DNA of 44,729 bases from the NCBI GenBank assembly GCA_026646335.1, contig JAPKFY010000010.1:1-44729 (forward strand). The letters run 5' to 3'. A program made the translations under genes and the position numbers. The notes below the pieces were generated by a model. The model was not told the DNA's origin and did no database searches. It worked only from the letters and a program-made list of their open reading frames with translations. Positions within the stretch are counted from its first letter, which is position 1; each line of letters opens with the position of its first letter. The DNA comes from Aequorivita sp. Its GTDB lineage: Bacteria; Bacteroidota; Bacteroidia; Flavobacteriales; Flavobacteriaceae. Below are positions 8,651 to 18,085 of this stretch, piece by piece.

Positions 8651-8658
8651 TATATTTG
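8651..8658 (+). promoter_or_regulatory. -7 promoter element of the LUD-cdsA-psd-ACBP operon
   Basis: TATATTTG matches TAnnTTTG and lies 38 nt before the ATG at 8697. A TTTG at 8621-8624 is 26 nt upstream, longer than the usual spacing, so its role is uncertain. Confidence 0.55.
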
Positions 8659-8696
8659 AAGTATAACGTATATACGAACTCCTCAATCAATTATTA

Positions 8697-9311
8697 ATGA
8701 GTCTGTTTAAAAGACTTTTAAACCCTAATTATAAAAAATCGGAAGAGAAAGCCAAACGTGCCGACAAATCCGACCATAGCACCTATTACCCTGAACAAAA
8801 ACTTCCCATTGATGAAAAGTTCACCTATAATTTTAAAAATAATGGCGGTAAGTTTATTTATTGCGAAAACTGGGAAGAGGTAACCGAAGCATTTGATAAT
8901 ATAATGCTGGAAAACGATTGGTATGAACAGGAAGTGTTTTGCGTAAATGAAATGCTTACCAAAAAATTTGATGGCTTCAACCTCAACTTTACAAAAAGCT
9001 CGGATTCAAAATTCTTTCTCTCAACTTGTGAATCTTTGGTTTCAAACAACGGTTCCATTTTGCTTTCCTCAAACCAAATAAAGGAAAAAAAGTTAAATGA
9101 ACTGCCTTCAAACTTTGTTATTTTTGCTACTACAAGCCAGATTGTTGATTCTATCAGTGAGGGCTTACGAATTATAAAAACCCAAAGTTCCGGTTACATT
9201 CCCAGTAACATTACAACCATTCAAGACTTTGAAACCGAAAAAGAAAAGGATTTTATGAGTTATGGAAGTAGCACAAAAAACCTATATTTGTTGCTACTGG
9301 AAGACTTATAA
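8697..9311 (+). CDS. LUD domain (LutC/YkgG-like) protein
   Basis: A 204-residue protein with the LUD fold seen in lactate-utilisation subunits LutB and LutC. Recognisable parts are LSTCESLVSNNGSILLSSNQIK and LPSNFVIFATTSQIVDSISEGLRII, matching the strand and nucleotide-binding-like region of the family. The iron-sulfur LutA/LutB partners are not in the window, so a role in lactate oxidation is not supported; a single LUD gene between ftsH and cdsA is, as I recall, common in flavobacteria. One base separates its stop from the cdsA ATG, indicating co-translation. Confidence 0.75.
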   Translation: MSLFKRLLNPNYKKSEEKAKRADKSDHSTYYPEQKLPIDEKFTYNFKNNGGKFIYCENWEEVTEAFDNIMLENDWYEQEVFCVNEMLTKKFDGFNLNFTKSSDSKFFLSTCESLVSNNGSILLSSNQIKEKKLNELPSNFVIFATTSQIVDSISEGLRIIKTQSSGYIPSNITTIQDFETEKEKDFMSYGSSTKNLYLLLLEDL

Positions 9312-9312
9312 T

Positions 9313-10146
9313 ATGAAGGAAATTCTCGTACGGACCCTCTCGGGCGTATTATACATTTCGATCATCATTTTTGCAATGTTCACTTCGCGCGAATGGTTTA
9401 TGGGACTTTTTTTTGTACTTGCGGTTATCACTCTAAGCGAATATTTAAAACTGATTCATCTTACCAGTTATCTAGCCTACTTCCTGCTTGCAGCCGCCTT
9501 TTACTTTTTAAGCTACAATGTTTTTGAAGATAATGCCGTTTATCTTCTTTTGATTTTAAGTGGGTTTGTCAATCTTTTTTTATTGAAAGATGTATTGTGG
9601 ACAAGCAAAATCCCCATGTTTGAAAAGAAGAAGTACATTACAGTTATATTCTACATCATCAGTGGTTTTGTTTTTCTTACCCTTATACCTGTAATGGATA
9701 TTGATGGCCCTTTTAAGCCAGAGTTAATTGTGGCGGTTTTTGCATTGGTATGGAGCAATGATACTTTTGCGTATTTAATCGGATCAAAATTCGGAAAACA
9801 TAAACTGCTGGAACGCATTTCACCCAAGAAAACAATAGAAGGTTTTGTGGGGGGGTTGTTGGGTGCTCTTTTGGCGGGATTTGTTATCTTTAAAGTGTTA
9901 GAAAATTATAGTCCGATGGATGCCGAAAAGTATCCTTTGTGGGTTTGGATAGTAATGGCAATCATCGTTTCTGTTTTTGGAACCATTGGTGATTTGATTC
10001 AATCAAAGTTTAAAAGACAGGCTGGAGTCAAAGACAGCGGAATCATTATGCCGGGACACGGCGGATTATATGATAGATTGGACAGTATAATTTATGCTAG
10101 TCCATTTGTTTATGCATTTTTATTAATAGTTGACAATGTTTCATAA
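9313..10146 (+). CDS. cdsA: Phosphatidate cytidylyltransferase
   Basis: Makes CDP-diacylglycerol from phosphatidate and CTP in the inner membrane. The full CdsA signature is present near the C-terminus (S-x-FKR-x4-KDSG...PGHGGLYDRLD), preceded by ISPKKTIEG. Several hydrophobic helices span the rest of its 277 residues. I start at ATG 9313 (MKEILVRTLSG); an in-frame extension to 9262 would read back through the LUD gene. Its end overlaps psd by 11 nt, so CDP-DAG synthesis and phosphatidylserine decarboxylation are coupled in one operon. Confidence 0.95.
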   Translation: MKEILVRTLSGVLYISIIIFAMFTSREWFMGLFFVLAVITLSEYLKLIHLTSYLAYFLLAAAFYFLSYNVFEDNAVYLLLILSGFVNLFLLKDVLWTSKIPMFEKKKYITVIFYIISGFVFLTLIPVMDIDGPFKPELIVAVFALVWSNDTFAYLIGSKFGKHKLLERISPKKTIEGFVGGLLGALLAGFVIFKVLENYSPMDAEKYPLWVWIVMAIIVSVFGTIGDLIQSKFKRQAGVKDSGIIMPGHGGLYDRLDSIIYASPFVYAFLLIVDNVS

Positions 10147-10786
10147 AGAAGGTTTCAAGATTATTTTTATAGCACTGGTAATAGTTATCGGGCTTAGCCT
10201 TTTGGCAAATGTGTTTGTTGAAAACCCGACAATCCGCGGTGGAATTATTATCTCACTGATACTACTTTTACTGTTGGTCCTTCAGTTTTTCAGAAACCCA
10301 AAGCGGAACTTTTTGGTGCATCCAGAGCACGTGCTTTCATCTGTTGATGGGAAGGTAGTGGTTATTGAGGAAGTTTTTGAAAAAGAATATTTCAACGATA
10401 AAAGATTGCAGGTTTCTGTTTTTATGAGCCCAATAAACGTACACGTAACCCGCTATCCTGTGGGCGGAAAGGTGGTTTATAGCAAATATCACCCTGGGAA
10501 ATTCCTGGTGGCTTGGCATCCAAAATCTTCCGAAGAAAACGAGCGCACCACTGTTGTGGTTAAAAGCGAAGTGTTTGGAGATGTTCTTTTTAGACAGATT
10601 GCGGGAGCATTGGCGAAACGGATTGTAAATTATGCCGAAGTAAACCAAGAAGTGGAGCAGACAGCTGACAGTGGGTTTATAAAATTTGGGTCGCGTGTGG
10701 ATATTTATCTTCCGCTTGATGCAAAAATAAAAGTAGCCCTTAACCAAAAAGTTATAGGAGGAATCTCAATAATTGCTGAAAAATAA
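10136..10786 (+). CDS. psd: Phosphatidylserine decarboxylase proenzyme
   Basis: Converts phosphatidylserine to phosphatidylethanolamine using a pyruvoyl cofactor made by self-cleavage. The short (216-residue) form has two N-terminal membrane segments and the C-terminal FIKFGSRVDIYLP motif; cleavage is expected at Gly185-Ser186. Other marks are SSVDGKVVVIEE and VFMSPINVHVTRYPVGG. ATG 10136 is chosen over a TTG at 10130. It overlaps cdsA by 11 nt and shares one base with the next ATG. Phosphatidylserine synthase is not in the window. Confidence 0.94.
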   Translation: MFHKEGFKIIFIALVIVIGLSLLANVFVENPTIRGGIIISLILLLLLVLQFFRNPKRNFLVHPEHVLSSVDGKVVVIEEVFEKEYFNDKRLQVSVFMSPINVHVTRYPVGGKVVYSKYHPGKFLVAWHPKSSEENERTTVVVKSEVFGDVLFRQIAGALAKRIVNYAEVNQEVEQTADSGFIKFGSRVDIYLPLDAKIKVALNQKVIGGISIIAEK

Positions 10787-11052
10787 TGACATCAGAAGAG
10801 CTTGATATAGCCTTTAAGAATGCAGTGAAGAGCATCAATGAGCACACGGAGCCATTTCCCGCAGATGTGCTGTTGCGGCTATACGCTTATTACAAGCGCG
10901 CCACTAATGATGATCACACACCTACTGGTGGCAAGCCCCATATTTCTGCCTTTAAAACAAACGCACTCTTCCAGACTCGTGGACTTACCAGCGATGAGGC
11001 CAAACAACTTTACATTGAAGCCGTAACCCAATATTTTTTATACCGAAAATAA
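10786..11052 (+). CDS. Acyl-CoA-binding protein
   Basis: An 88-residue ACBP, the usual length for this four-helix protein that binds and carries long-chain acyl-CoA. Family marks are LLRLYAYYKRAT (the conserved Tyr/Lys segment of helix 2) and LTSDEAKQLYIEAV near the C-terminus. Its ATG shares one base with the psd TAA, so it is the last gene of the LUD-cdsA-psd set. The context suggests supply of acyl-CoA to membrane lipid synthesis; this is inference. Confidence 0.9.
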   Translation: MTSEELDIAFKNAVKSINEHTEPFPADVLLRLYAYYKRATNDDHTPTGGKPHISAFKTNALFQTRGLTSDEAKQLYIEAVTQYFLYRK

Positions 11053-11227
11053 TTAGGCTTGCTTTAAAACAAATTAAGAGTTTTTGACGACATATACCTG
11101 TGTTTTCTAAAGACAAAGAGGAGGTCGAGAAAAAACCTAACGTCCTTTCGGCTAAAACCTAACGTGGTTTTGGGAAAAACCACACCTAGTTTTCTAAAGC
11201 CTTTATTTACAAGGCTTTCAAGCTGTA
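11053..11227. other. Convergent spacer with two hairpins and short direct repeats
   Basis: This 175-bp gap lies between the tails of the ACBP gene and valS. It holds GTGGTTTT/AAAACCAC (11164-11183, 4-nt loop) and AAAGCCTT/AAGGCTTT (11196-11218, 7-nt loop). Neither has a good T-tract, so they may be weak terminators for either strand. The sequence AAAACCTAACGT occurs twice (near 11131 and 11153) and TTTTCTAAAG twice (near 11103 and 11190). No gene is apparent. Confidence 0.55.
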
Positions 11228-13858
11228 TCATTTTAGTCCTGCCAAACTCGTCTTCAAAGTTTCAATCTTCGCCAGGGCATCCGCTTCTTTTTGCTTTTCC
11301 ATTGCCACAACCTGCTCTGGGGCGCTGCTTACGAAACGCTCGTTTTTCAGTTTGCCCTGTACGCTTCTTAAAAAACCTTCGGTGTATTTCAATTCTTCGG
11401 AAAGCTTTGCTATTTCTTCTTCAACGTTTATGGCACCGGCGATTGGGATGAAATATTCGTTGCTTTTTACGCGGAAAGTGAGTGCACCGTCCAATTTCTC
11501 TGAAATGTAATTCAATTCTGAAATATTGCCGAGCTTTGAGATTACCGCATCAAATTCCTTTGAAGCATTGTCGTTATTGAGCACGGAAAGGGTGATTGTG
11601 TCTTTAAAGGAAATGTTCTTCTCTTTACGGATGGTTCTAATTCCGGAGATTACTTCGGAAGCAAATTCGAAGTCTTTTATTATTTTCTCATCAAAAGATT
11701 CAGGCTTTGGCCATTTGGCAATTATTAAGGCTTCTGAAATATCCCGTTGGGTGATGTGCTGCCAGATTTCTTCAGAAATGAAGGGAACGAAAGGATGAAG
11801 AACTTTTAAATTTTCTTCGAAAACGGAGATAACTTCCAGATAGGTTTTCTCTGAAATCTTTTCCCCGAAAGGTGGTTTTACCATTTCCAGCAGCCACGAA
11901 CAGAAATCGTCCCAAACCAGCTTATAGGTTGACATCAAAGCGTCACTGATTCGGTATTTGCTGTAGTGGTCTTCAATTTCAGCAAGGGTTTTCTGGAATT
12001 TACTGCGGTACCATTGCAATGCGATAACATCGCTTTGGGATTGTTCTTTTTCCAAGGAAACTTCCCAACCGTCAATCAATCTATAGGCGTTCCAGATTTT
12101 ATTAACAAAGCCACTCCCTTGCTTGCAAAGGTCCTCATCAAACATTAAATCATTTCCTGCGGGTGAGCTTAAAAGCATCCCCACCCTAACACCATCGGCA
12201 CCGTAGGTCTCCATCAAATCTATTGGATCTGGTGAGTTGCCCAAGGATTTACTCATCTTTCTGCGCTGCTTGTCGCGCACGATTCCAGTAAGGTAAACGT
12301 TTGTGAAAGGTTTTTCGTTTCTGTATTCGTATCCAGCGATTATCATTCGCGCTACCCAGAAAAATAATATTTCGGGAGCAGTAACGAGGTCGTTGGTTGG
12401 GTAATAATAGTTTATTTCTTTATTGTCGGGCTCCAAGATTCCGTTGAAGACGGAAATAGGCCAAAGCCAAGACGAGAACCAAGTATCTAAAGCATCGGGA
12501 TCTTGAGTTAAATCGGTAGCTTTTAACTGTTGGTTGCCTATTTTTTCTTGCGCTAACTTTACCGCTTCTTCAATATTTTCGGCAACTACAAAATCTTCTT
12601 TTCCGTCGCCATAAAAATATGCGGGAATCTGCTGTCCCCACCAAAGTTGACGCGAGATGTTCCAGTCGCGAACGTTTTCCATCCAGTGACGGTAAGTGTT
12701 CACGAATTTTTCGGGAACTATGTTTACGTCCTTTTCCAATACGGCATCCAAAGCAGGCTGTGCAAGGTCCTTCATTTTAAGGAACCATTGGTCGCTGAGC
12801 TTTGGCTCTATCACTGCACCGGTACGTTCGCTGGTACCGACTTTGTGCATATGGGTCTCAATTTTTGAAACTACGCCCATTGCTTCAAGTTCTTTTACAA
12901 TTTCCTTTCTGACCACGAAACGGTCTTTGCCTTCGTAATGAAGACCGAAACTGTTCAAGGTACCGTCATCATTCAGAATATCTATTATTTCTAGGCTGTG
13001 CTTATCGCCAAGCATCTTGTCGTTTTCGTCGTGGGCAGGGGTTACTTTTAAGCAACCTGTTCCGAATTCCACATCTACGTAGTCGTCTTCAATGATAGGA
13101 ATAACGCGGTTGCACACGGGAACGATTGCTTTTTTACCGCGAAGGTGGGCAAAACGCTCATCATTCGGGTTTATACATATTGCGGTATCGCCCAAAATGG
13201 TTTCAGGACGTGTGGTGGCGATGGTTAAGGTTTCGTCACTACCTTCAATTTTATAATTTAGGTAATAGAGATTGCCTTGTTTTTCTTCGTGAATAACTTC
13301 TTCGTCAGAAAGTGTAGTCTTGGCCTGTGGATCCCAGTTTACCATTCGGTAGCCGCGGTAGATGTTTCCTTTTCGGTATAGATCTACAAATACTTTTATC
13401 ACTGAGGCTGACATTTCTTCATCCATCGTGAACTTGGTTCGGTCCCAATCGCAGGATGCGCCAAGTTTTTTTAATTGTTCTAGAATTATTCCACCGTGTT
13501 TGTGGGTCCATTCCCAAGTGTGTTCCAAAAATTCTTCGCGGGAAAGATTTGCTTTGTCAATTCCATCGGCTTTCAGTTTTGCAACAACTTTAGCTTCAGT
13601 GGCAATTGAAGCGTGATCGGTACCCGGCACCCAGCAAGCATTGAAACCCTGCAAACGGGCACGGCGAATCAAAACATCCTGCAAGGTATTATTGAGCATA
13701 TGGCCCATGTGAAGCACTCCGGTAACGTTTGGTGGAGGGATGACGATGGTGTATGGCGTTCTTTCGTCAACTTCAGAATGGAAATAACGGTTTTCCATCC
13801 AGTAGCTATACCACTTGGTTTCAATCTGTTTTGCATTATATTTTGCTTCTAAAGCCAT
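11228..13858 (-). CDS. valS: Valyl-tRNA synthetase
   Basis: Class I aminoacyl-tRNA synthetase charging tRNA-Val. The HIGH-type motif PPPNVTGVLHMGH and the KMSKS motif (KMSKSLGN) are intact; a CP1 editing domain lies between them, the anticodon-binding domain follows, and the C-terminus is the typical coiled-coil arm (EEIAKLSEEL onward). I start at ATG 13858 (MALEAKYNAKQIE), giving 876 residues; the frame is open to 13891, but that start falls inside the probable promoter. It is monocistronic and divergent from the DUF1573 gene. Confidence 0.97.
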   Translation of the reverse strand: MALEAKYNAKQIETKWYSYWMENRYFHSEVDERTPYTIVIPPPNVTGVLHMGHMLNNTLQDVLIRRARLQGFNACWVPGTDHASIATEAKVVAKLKADGIDKANLSREEFLEHTWEWTHKHGGIILEQLKKLGASCDWDRTKFTMDEEMSASVIKVFVDLYRKGNIYRGYRMVNWDPQAKTTLSDEEVIHEEKQGNLYYLNYKIEGSDETLTIATTRPETILGDTAICINPNDERFAHLRGKKAIVPVCNRVIPIIEDDYVDVEFGTGCLKVTPAHDENDKMLGDKHSLEIIDILNDDGTLNSFGLHYEGKDRFVVRKEIVKELEAMGVVSKIETHMHKVGTSERTGAVIEPKLSDQWFLKMKDLAQPALDAVLEKDVNIVPEKFVNTYRHWMENVRDWNISRQLWWGQQIPAYFYGDGKEDFVVAENIEEAVKLAQEKIGNQQLKATDLTQDPDALDTWFSSWLWPISVFNGILEPDNKEINYYYPTNDLVTAPEILFFWVARMIIAGYEYRNEKPFTNVYLTGIVRDKQRRKMSKSLGNSPDPIDLMETYGADGVRVGMLLSSPAGNDLMFDEDLCKQGSGFVNKIWNAYRLIDGWEVSLEKEQSQSDVIALQWYRSKFQKTLAEIEDHYSKYRISDALMSTYKLVWDDFCSWLLEMVKPPFGEKISEKTYLEVISVFEENLKVLHPFVPFISEEIWQHITQRDISEALIIAKWPKPESFDEKIIKDFEFASEVISGIRTIRKEKNISFKDTITLSVLNNDNASKEFDAVISKLGNISELNYISEKLDGALTFRVKSNEYFIPIAGAINVEEEIAKLSEELKYTEGFLRSVQGKLKNERFVSSAPEQVVAMEKQKEADALAKIETLKTSLAGLK

Positions 13859-13888
13859 ACTTTGGTCTGGTATTTGTACAATGAGATG

Positions 13889-13896
13889 CAAAAGTA
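13889..13896 (-). promoter_or_regulatory. -7 promoter element of valS
   Basis: On the minus strand TACTTTTG matches TAnnTTTG and ends 30 nt before the valS ATG at 13858. It overlaps the alternative start at 13891, which supports the shorter protein. Confidence 0.6.
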
Positions 13897-13932
13897 ATTA
13901 TATCCAAAGGATAATAAAAGTGAATAAGTTAT

Positions 13933-13964
13933 TTTGCTCGTTGTTCAAAAGTTATATACTTTAG
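13933..13964 (+). promoter_or_regulatory. Promoter of the DUF1573 gene
   Basis: TTTG at 13933-13936 is followed after 20 nt by TACTTTAG (13957-13964), one base off TAnnTTTG. The spacing fits the Bacteroidota -33/-7 layout, and this is the best two-part promoter I found. The ATG is 22 nt downstream. Confidence 0.55.
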
Positions 13965-13986
13965 CAATCATTAAAAACATAAAATC

Positions 13987-14382
13987 ATGAAAAAATTAGC
14001 TCTTATGGCTCTTGTTGCCTTTATCGGTTTTGCCGCACAGGCGCAACAAGCAAAAATTAGTTTCAAGGAAGACACCGTGGATTACGGCACTATTGCAAAA
14101 GGTAGTGATGGCGTTCGCGTATTTGAGTTCACTAACACTGGCGATGCTCCGCTTATTATTAGTGATGTAAAATCCAGTTGTGGCTGTACTGTCCCGAAAA
14201 AACCAAACGGCCCTATCGCCCCTGGCGCTAGTAGCACGATTGAAGTGAAATATGATACAAACCGTGTTGGTCCAATCAGAAAAACTGTTACCGTTTATTC
14301 AAACGCCAGCGAACCAATGGTGGCCTTAAAAATAAAAGGCGAAGTGATGAGCGACTCCAGCAGTGTTTTGGAAAAAAGCTAA
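13987..14382 (+). CDS. DUF1573 secreted Ig-like protein
   Basis: A 131-residue protein with a clear signal peptide ending AQAQ and a single DUF1573 domain. The marks are DYGTIAKGSDGVRVFEFTNTG, SSCGCTVPKKP and PIAPGASSTIEVKYDT, the usual ASH/Ig-like pattern. The CGC motif may form a disulfide or bind metal; no function is established for the family. It is probably periplasmic or surface-exposed. It is monocistronic with its own promoter and a strong terminator. Confidence 0.9.
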   Translation: MKKLALMALVAFIGFAAQAQQAKISFKEDTVDYGTIAKGSDGVRVFEFTNTGDAPLIISDVKSSCGCTVPKKPNGPIAPGASSTIEVKYDTNRVGPIRKTVTVYSNASEPMVALKIKGEVMSDSSSVLEKS

Positions 14383-14403
14383 ACAACTTTACTATTAAAG
14401 TTA

Positions 14404-14440
14404 ATCCGGTTGGAGCAAATGCTCCAACCGGATTTTTTTT
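14404..14440 (+). terminator. Strong intrinsic terminator of the DUF1573 gene
   Basis: Perfect 13-bp stem (14404-14416 with 14421-14433) with a 4-nt loop, followed by eight T residues. The T-tract runs into the stop codon of the convergent aspartyl protease gene (14439-14441). Confidence 0.92.
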
Positions 14441-15767
14441 AGAATACACTTTTAAGGTAAATTTTTACCCTATTCGTGTATAAGCCTCTTTTAAACTCTA
14501 TATATATCCGCTTGCCTTCATCGGTTGAAAACATTTCGATCAATTGGTAGAGTTCATATTGATAACTGGGTTTTCCATTGATACTTATTATTTCATCGTC
14601 TTTCTCAATTCCAGCCAAAGCAGCCGGAGAACCTTCACGAACATCAGCCACAACATATTTTGGAACCAATGAAAAAAGAACTTCGGTGGTTATCGATACG
14701 CTATTTCTTATAAAACTGTCGTTTTCATTTGATTTGTTTGAATTGACTGCAGCTTGTCTTTCTTCTTTAACCAATTCCATTCCTTGATGCTCAAGTGTTA
14801 GTCCGCTCATATTATAATTGAAAGGATTGTTGAATTTACTGTTCTTCTTAAAACGCATCAGTTTGTTTCCGTAATCAAACGTAACGGTAAATCTGCTCAA
14901 AAAACCACCGCCCACACTGCCATCCCGATCTTGGTAATAGCGTGCTTTTAAAATTGCATCTTCTTCTGGAAAAGAAGTATTCACTTCCTTTAAAATATAA
15001 CTACCTACAATAAGCTCTGGGATTCGGGCTCGTTTGCCAAAAATGTTGCCACTGAGACCCAGACCCAGAAAGTCTTTAAAATAATTTTTAGGAGTTTCTT
15101 TAATAAAATCATAATCGTCAAAAAGCCAAATCACATCGCTAGAGCCAGAATCTACAAGTAACTTAACTTCTTCCTGTTTTTTTTCAGAAGCAACTTTTAA
15201 AGAGATATATGGTTTGTTACCCACAAAATTCAACGGTAAATCCTCACATTTTTTGCAAGATTTTAAAGAGTACTTTTTAGGATCATAAATGGTTATGACC
15301 TGAGAAGAATAATTAATCTTAACGATGAAATTCTGAAAAAATTCATTTCCCAAAATGCCGTGGATCGGAATGCCCATTCTAGGCGAAAAATTGAGGGAAC
15401 TATCAAAAATAATATAGAGTGAGTGATCCCAATCCATTGCATCGCCAACTTTCACTTTATTGTTTAAGCTTTTTAAAGCCTCAACCGCTCCTCCAGGTCC
15501 CAAGCCTTGTAACTGTGCTGGCGAAGTATTGCGAAGCTGAACACTATCAGCAGCTTCCAAACTAAAAAGAATGGTAGACTTAACACCAGTATCGAGAATA
15601 AAAGACAGCAAGGTGCCGTTGATTTCCACTTCAACAATAGGCAGATTATTTACCAATCGAAAGGGGATTCGGTTCTTCTTTTTACCGTTTTGTAAAAAAA
15701 AGCCCGATTGCGCCGAGATTGAGGCACAAAAGCAAACCATCACAAGAAAAAACCAAGATTTGCGCAA
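14439..15767 (-). CDS. Exported retropepsin-like aspartyl protease with PDZ domain
   Basis: A 442-residue protein with a signal peptide (RKSWFFLVMVCF core, ending near AQS). Two aspartyl-protease-like halves follow, with the sequences LDTGVKS (about residue 58) and LVDSGSSD in the second half, each carrying the D-T/S-G triad, so both lobes of a pepsin-like dimer are in one chain. Near the C-terminus is a PDZ domain (VREGSPAALAGIEKDDEIISINGKP). This layout is common in Bacteroidota, but substrates are unknown. The first possible start is TTG 15767; an ATG nine codons later would remove the basic part of the signal peptide, so I keep the TTG. Confidence 0.85.
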   Translation of the reverse strand: MRKSWFFLVMVCFCASISAQSGFFLQNGKKKNRIPFRLVNNLPIVEVEINGTLLSFILDTGVKSTILFSLEAADSVQLRNTSPAQLQGLGPGGAVEALKSLNNKVKVGDAMDWDHSLYIIFDSSLNFSPRMGIPIHGILGNEFFQNFIVKINYSSQVITIYDPKKYSLKSCKKCEDLPLNFVGNKPYISLKVASEKKQEEVKLLVDSGSSDVIWLFDDYDFIKETPKNYFKDFLGLGLSGNIFGKRARIPELIVGSYILKEVNTSFPEEDAILKARYYQDRDGSVGGGFLSRFTVTFDYGNKLMRFKKNSKFNNPFNYNMSGLTLEHQGMELVKEERQAAVNSNKSNENDSFIRNSVSITTEVLFSLVPKYVVADVREGSPAALAGIEKDDEIISINGKPSYQYELYQLIEMFSTDEGKRIYIEFKRGLYTNRVKIYLKSVF

Positions 15768-15881
15768 ATTTTTAAGAATTATATTGAAAACAGTTGAAGG
15801 TATAAAAAAAAGGCGAATGTTGCTTTAGGCACAATGGAATTATAAAATATATTTCGCAACTTTGCCACAAACTAATTCACT

Positions 15882-17072
15882 ATGCCTTCAGTTTCAAATA
15901 AAGGAAAAAACATGCCGGAATCACCCATCCGCAAGTTGGTTCCCTACGCCGAAAAAGCGTACAAAGCAAACAAAACCGTTTATCACTTAAATATTGGCCA
16001 GCCAGATATTAAATCGCCAGAAATTGCGATGGACGCAGTGGCAAACCACAATTTAGAAATTCTTGCCTATACCCGTTCAGAAGGTTCGCAGGAATACCGC
16101 GAAAAAATTGCGATGTATTATCACAACAACAACATTCCAGTTGAAGCAAGTGATATAATCGTAACCACTGGCGGAAGCGAAGCACTTCTTTTTGCAATGG
16201 GAAGTATTGCCGATGCAGGCGATGAAATTATTATTCCAGAACCATTTTACGCAAACTACAACGGTTTCGCAACGGCTTCTGACGTAAAAATAGTACCCGT
16301 AATTTCAAAAATTGAAGATAATTTCGCCTTGCCTCCTATTTCGGAGTTTGAAAAACTGATTACCCCAAAAACCAAAGCCATTCTTATCTGTAACCCAGGA
16401 AATCCAACTGGTTATCTTTATTCAAAAGAAGAAATTCAAACATTGGCCAAAATTGTGAAAAAACACGATTTGTTCCTGGTTGCCGATGAAGTGTATCGCG
16501 AATTTACCTATGATGGCTCTAAGCACTACTCAATTCTTGAAGAAGAAAGCATGGCCGAAAACGGAATCATTATCGATTCAGTCTCAAAAAGGTACAGTAT
16601 GTGCGGAGCGCGTATTGGCTGTTTGGTTTCAAAAAACAAACAAGTTATCACTACTGCTTTAAAATTTGCACAAGCTCGATTGAGCCCTCCAACTTTTGCG
16701 CAGATTGCGAGTGAAGCGGCTCTACAGACTCCACAAAGTTATTTTGACGAAGTAATCACGGAATATCAAGACCGAAGAAACACTTTGGTTTCAGCCCTAA
16801 AAGCCATTCCAGGTGTTCAGGTTGGTGAGCCAAAAGGTGCTTTTTATTGCATTGTGCAACTTCCCATAAAAAACAGTGATGCTTTTGCGCAGTGGCTTTT
16901 GGAAGATTTTGACGACAATGGCGAAACCATTATGGTTGCACCCGCAGCCGGCTTTTATTCAAGTCCCGGCGTTGGTTTGAACCAAGTGCGGATTGCTTAC
17001 GTTTTGAAAAAAGAAAGCCTTATTCGGGCAGTAGAAATCCTAAAAATTGCGCTTCAAAAATACAAGGATTGA
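15882..17072 (+). CDS. PLP-dependent class I/II aminotransferase
   Basis: A 396-residue fold-type I aminotransferase of the aspartate aminotransferase family. Visible marks are LNIGQPDIKSPE (substrate loop), TTGGSEALLFAMGS (cofactor phosphate site), CNPGNPTGYLYS, VADEVYREFTYDG (Asp that pairs with the pyridine nitrogen) and the PLP lysine in SVSKRYSMCGARIG. The amino donor cannot be settled by eye. It shares one base with murB (TGATG), so they are translationally coupled, though no metabolic link is obvious. A CAACTTTG, one base off the -7 consensus, lies 17 nt before the ATG. Confidence 0.9.
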   Translation: MPSVSNKGKNMPESPIRKLVPYAEKAYKANKTVYHLNIGQPDIKSPEIAMDAVANHNLEILAYTRSEGSQEYREKIAMYYHNNNIPVEASDIIVTTGGSEALLFAMGSIADAGDEIIIPEPFYANYNGFATASDVKIVPVISKIEDNFALPPISEFEKLITPKTKAILICNPGNPTGYLYSKEEIQTLAKIVKKHDLFLVADEVYREFTYDGSKHYSILEEESMAENGIIIDSVSKRYSMCGARIGCLVSKNKQVITTALKFAQARLSPPTFAQIASEAALQTPQSYFDEVITEYQDRRNTLVSALKAIPGVQVGEPKGAFYCIVQLPIKNSDAFAQWLLEDFDDNGETIMVAPAAGFYSSPGVGLNQVRIAYVLKKESLIRAVEILKIALQKYKD

Positions 17073-18085
17073 TGCGGGTTGAAGAACACAAATCGCTTAA
17101 AATCCACAATACTTTTGGAATAGATTGTAAGGCACGTTATTTTGTTTCGGTTGAAACTATTGACGAACTGAAACAGGCTCTTTCAGAAAAACCTTCAAAA
17201 GAGCTTTTCATACTTGGTGGTGGCAGTAATATGTTGCTTACGGGTGATTTGGATATGTTTGTTCTTCACATAAATTTAAAGGGAATTGAAATCCTAAAAG
17301 AAACCGAAACCGAAGTTTTTATAAAAGCAATGGCTGGCGAAAACTGGCACGAGTTTGTTCAGTATTGTATTGCGAAAGATTTTGGGGGTTTGGAAAACCT
17401 ATCCTTGATTCCCGGAAACGTTGGCACGGCACCCATCCAAAACATTGGAGCTTATGGCGTGGAGCTGAAAGATACTTTCGAAAGCTGCAATACACTTGAA
17501 ATTGAAACTTTAAAGGAAAGAGAATTCACGAAAGAAGAATGTGATTTTGAATATCGAAATTCAATCTTCAAAAATGAGGCGAAGGGAAAATACATCATTG
17601 CCAGCGTAACCGTTCGACTGACTAAAAAACATCACAAAACCAGTATTTTTTATGGCGATATTCAAAAGAATTTGGCTGAGAGAAATATTGAAGCTCCAAC
17701 AATAAAAGATATTTCCGAAGCGGTGATCGCCATTCGCCAATCAAAACTTCCCGACCCAAAAGTTTTGGGGAACAGCGGTAGCTTCTTCAAAAATCCTGTT
17801 GTCGATTCTGAAACATTCCAGAATTTCCGAAGAAATTTTCCCGAAGCACCTTTTTACGAAGTTTCGCCTACAGAATTTAAAATTCCAGCAGGTTGGTTAA
17901 TTGAAAAAGCAGGGTTTAAAGGCCAACGCTTTGGAGATGCAGGCGTGCATAAAAATCAAGCCTTGGTATTGGTAAATTACGGAAAGGCCACGGGCAAGGA
18001 AATTTGGCAACTCGCCATGGACATTCAAAAAACAGTAAAGGAAATGACAGGAATATATATAGAACCGGAAGTTAACGTTTTTTAA
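17072..18085 (+). CDS. murB: UDP-N-acetylenolpyruvoylglucosamine reductase
   Basis: FAD-dependent second step of peptidoglycan precursor synthesis, giving UDP-N-acetylmuramate. FAD-binding marks are LGGGSNMLLTGD and GLENLSLIPGNVGTAPIQNIGAYG; the catalytic serine region is LGNSGSFFKNPV, followed by AGWLIEKAGFKG. The 337-residue length fits the E. coli-like type I enzyme. ATG 17072 overlaps the stop of the aminotransferase by one base. Its end overlaps the convergent fasciclin gene by 4 nt (the shared bases TTAA serve both stops). Confidence 0.96.
   Translation: MRVEEHKSLKIHNTFGIDCKARYFVSVETIDELKQALSEKPSKELFILGGGSNMLLTGDLDMFVLHINLKGIEILKETETEVFIKAMAGENWHEFVQYCIAKDFGGLENLSLIPGNVGTAPIQNIGAYGVELKDTFESCNTLEIETLKEREFTKEECDFEYRNSIFKNEAKGKYIIASVTVRLTKKHHKTSIFYGDIQKNLAERNIEAPTIKDISEAVIAIRQSKLPDPKVLGNSGSFFKNPVVDSETFQNFRRNFPEAPFYEVSPTEFKIPAGWLIEKAGFKGQRFGDAGVHKNQALVLVNYGKATGKEIWQLAMDIQKTVKEMTGIYIEPEVNVF

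Noticed and set aside
11164-11451. Plus-strand frame of 95 codons in the ACBP-valS gap
   Set aside because: Most of it is antisense to the conserved 3' end of valS, and it has no family features.
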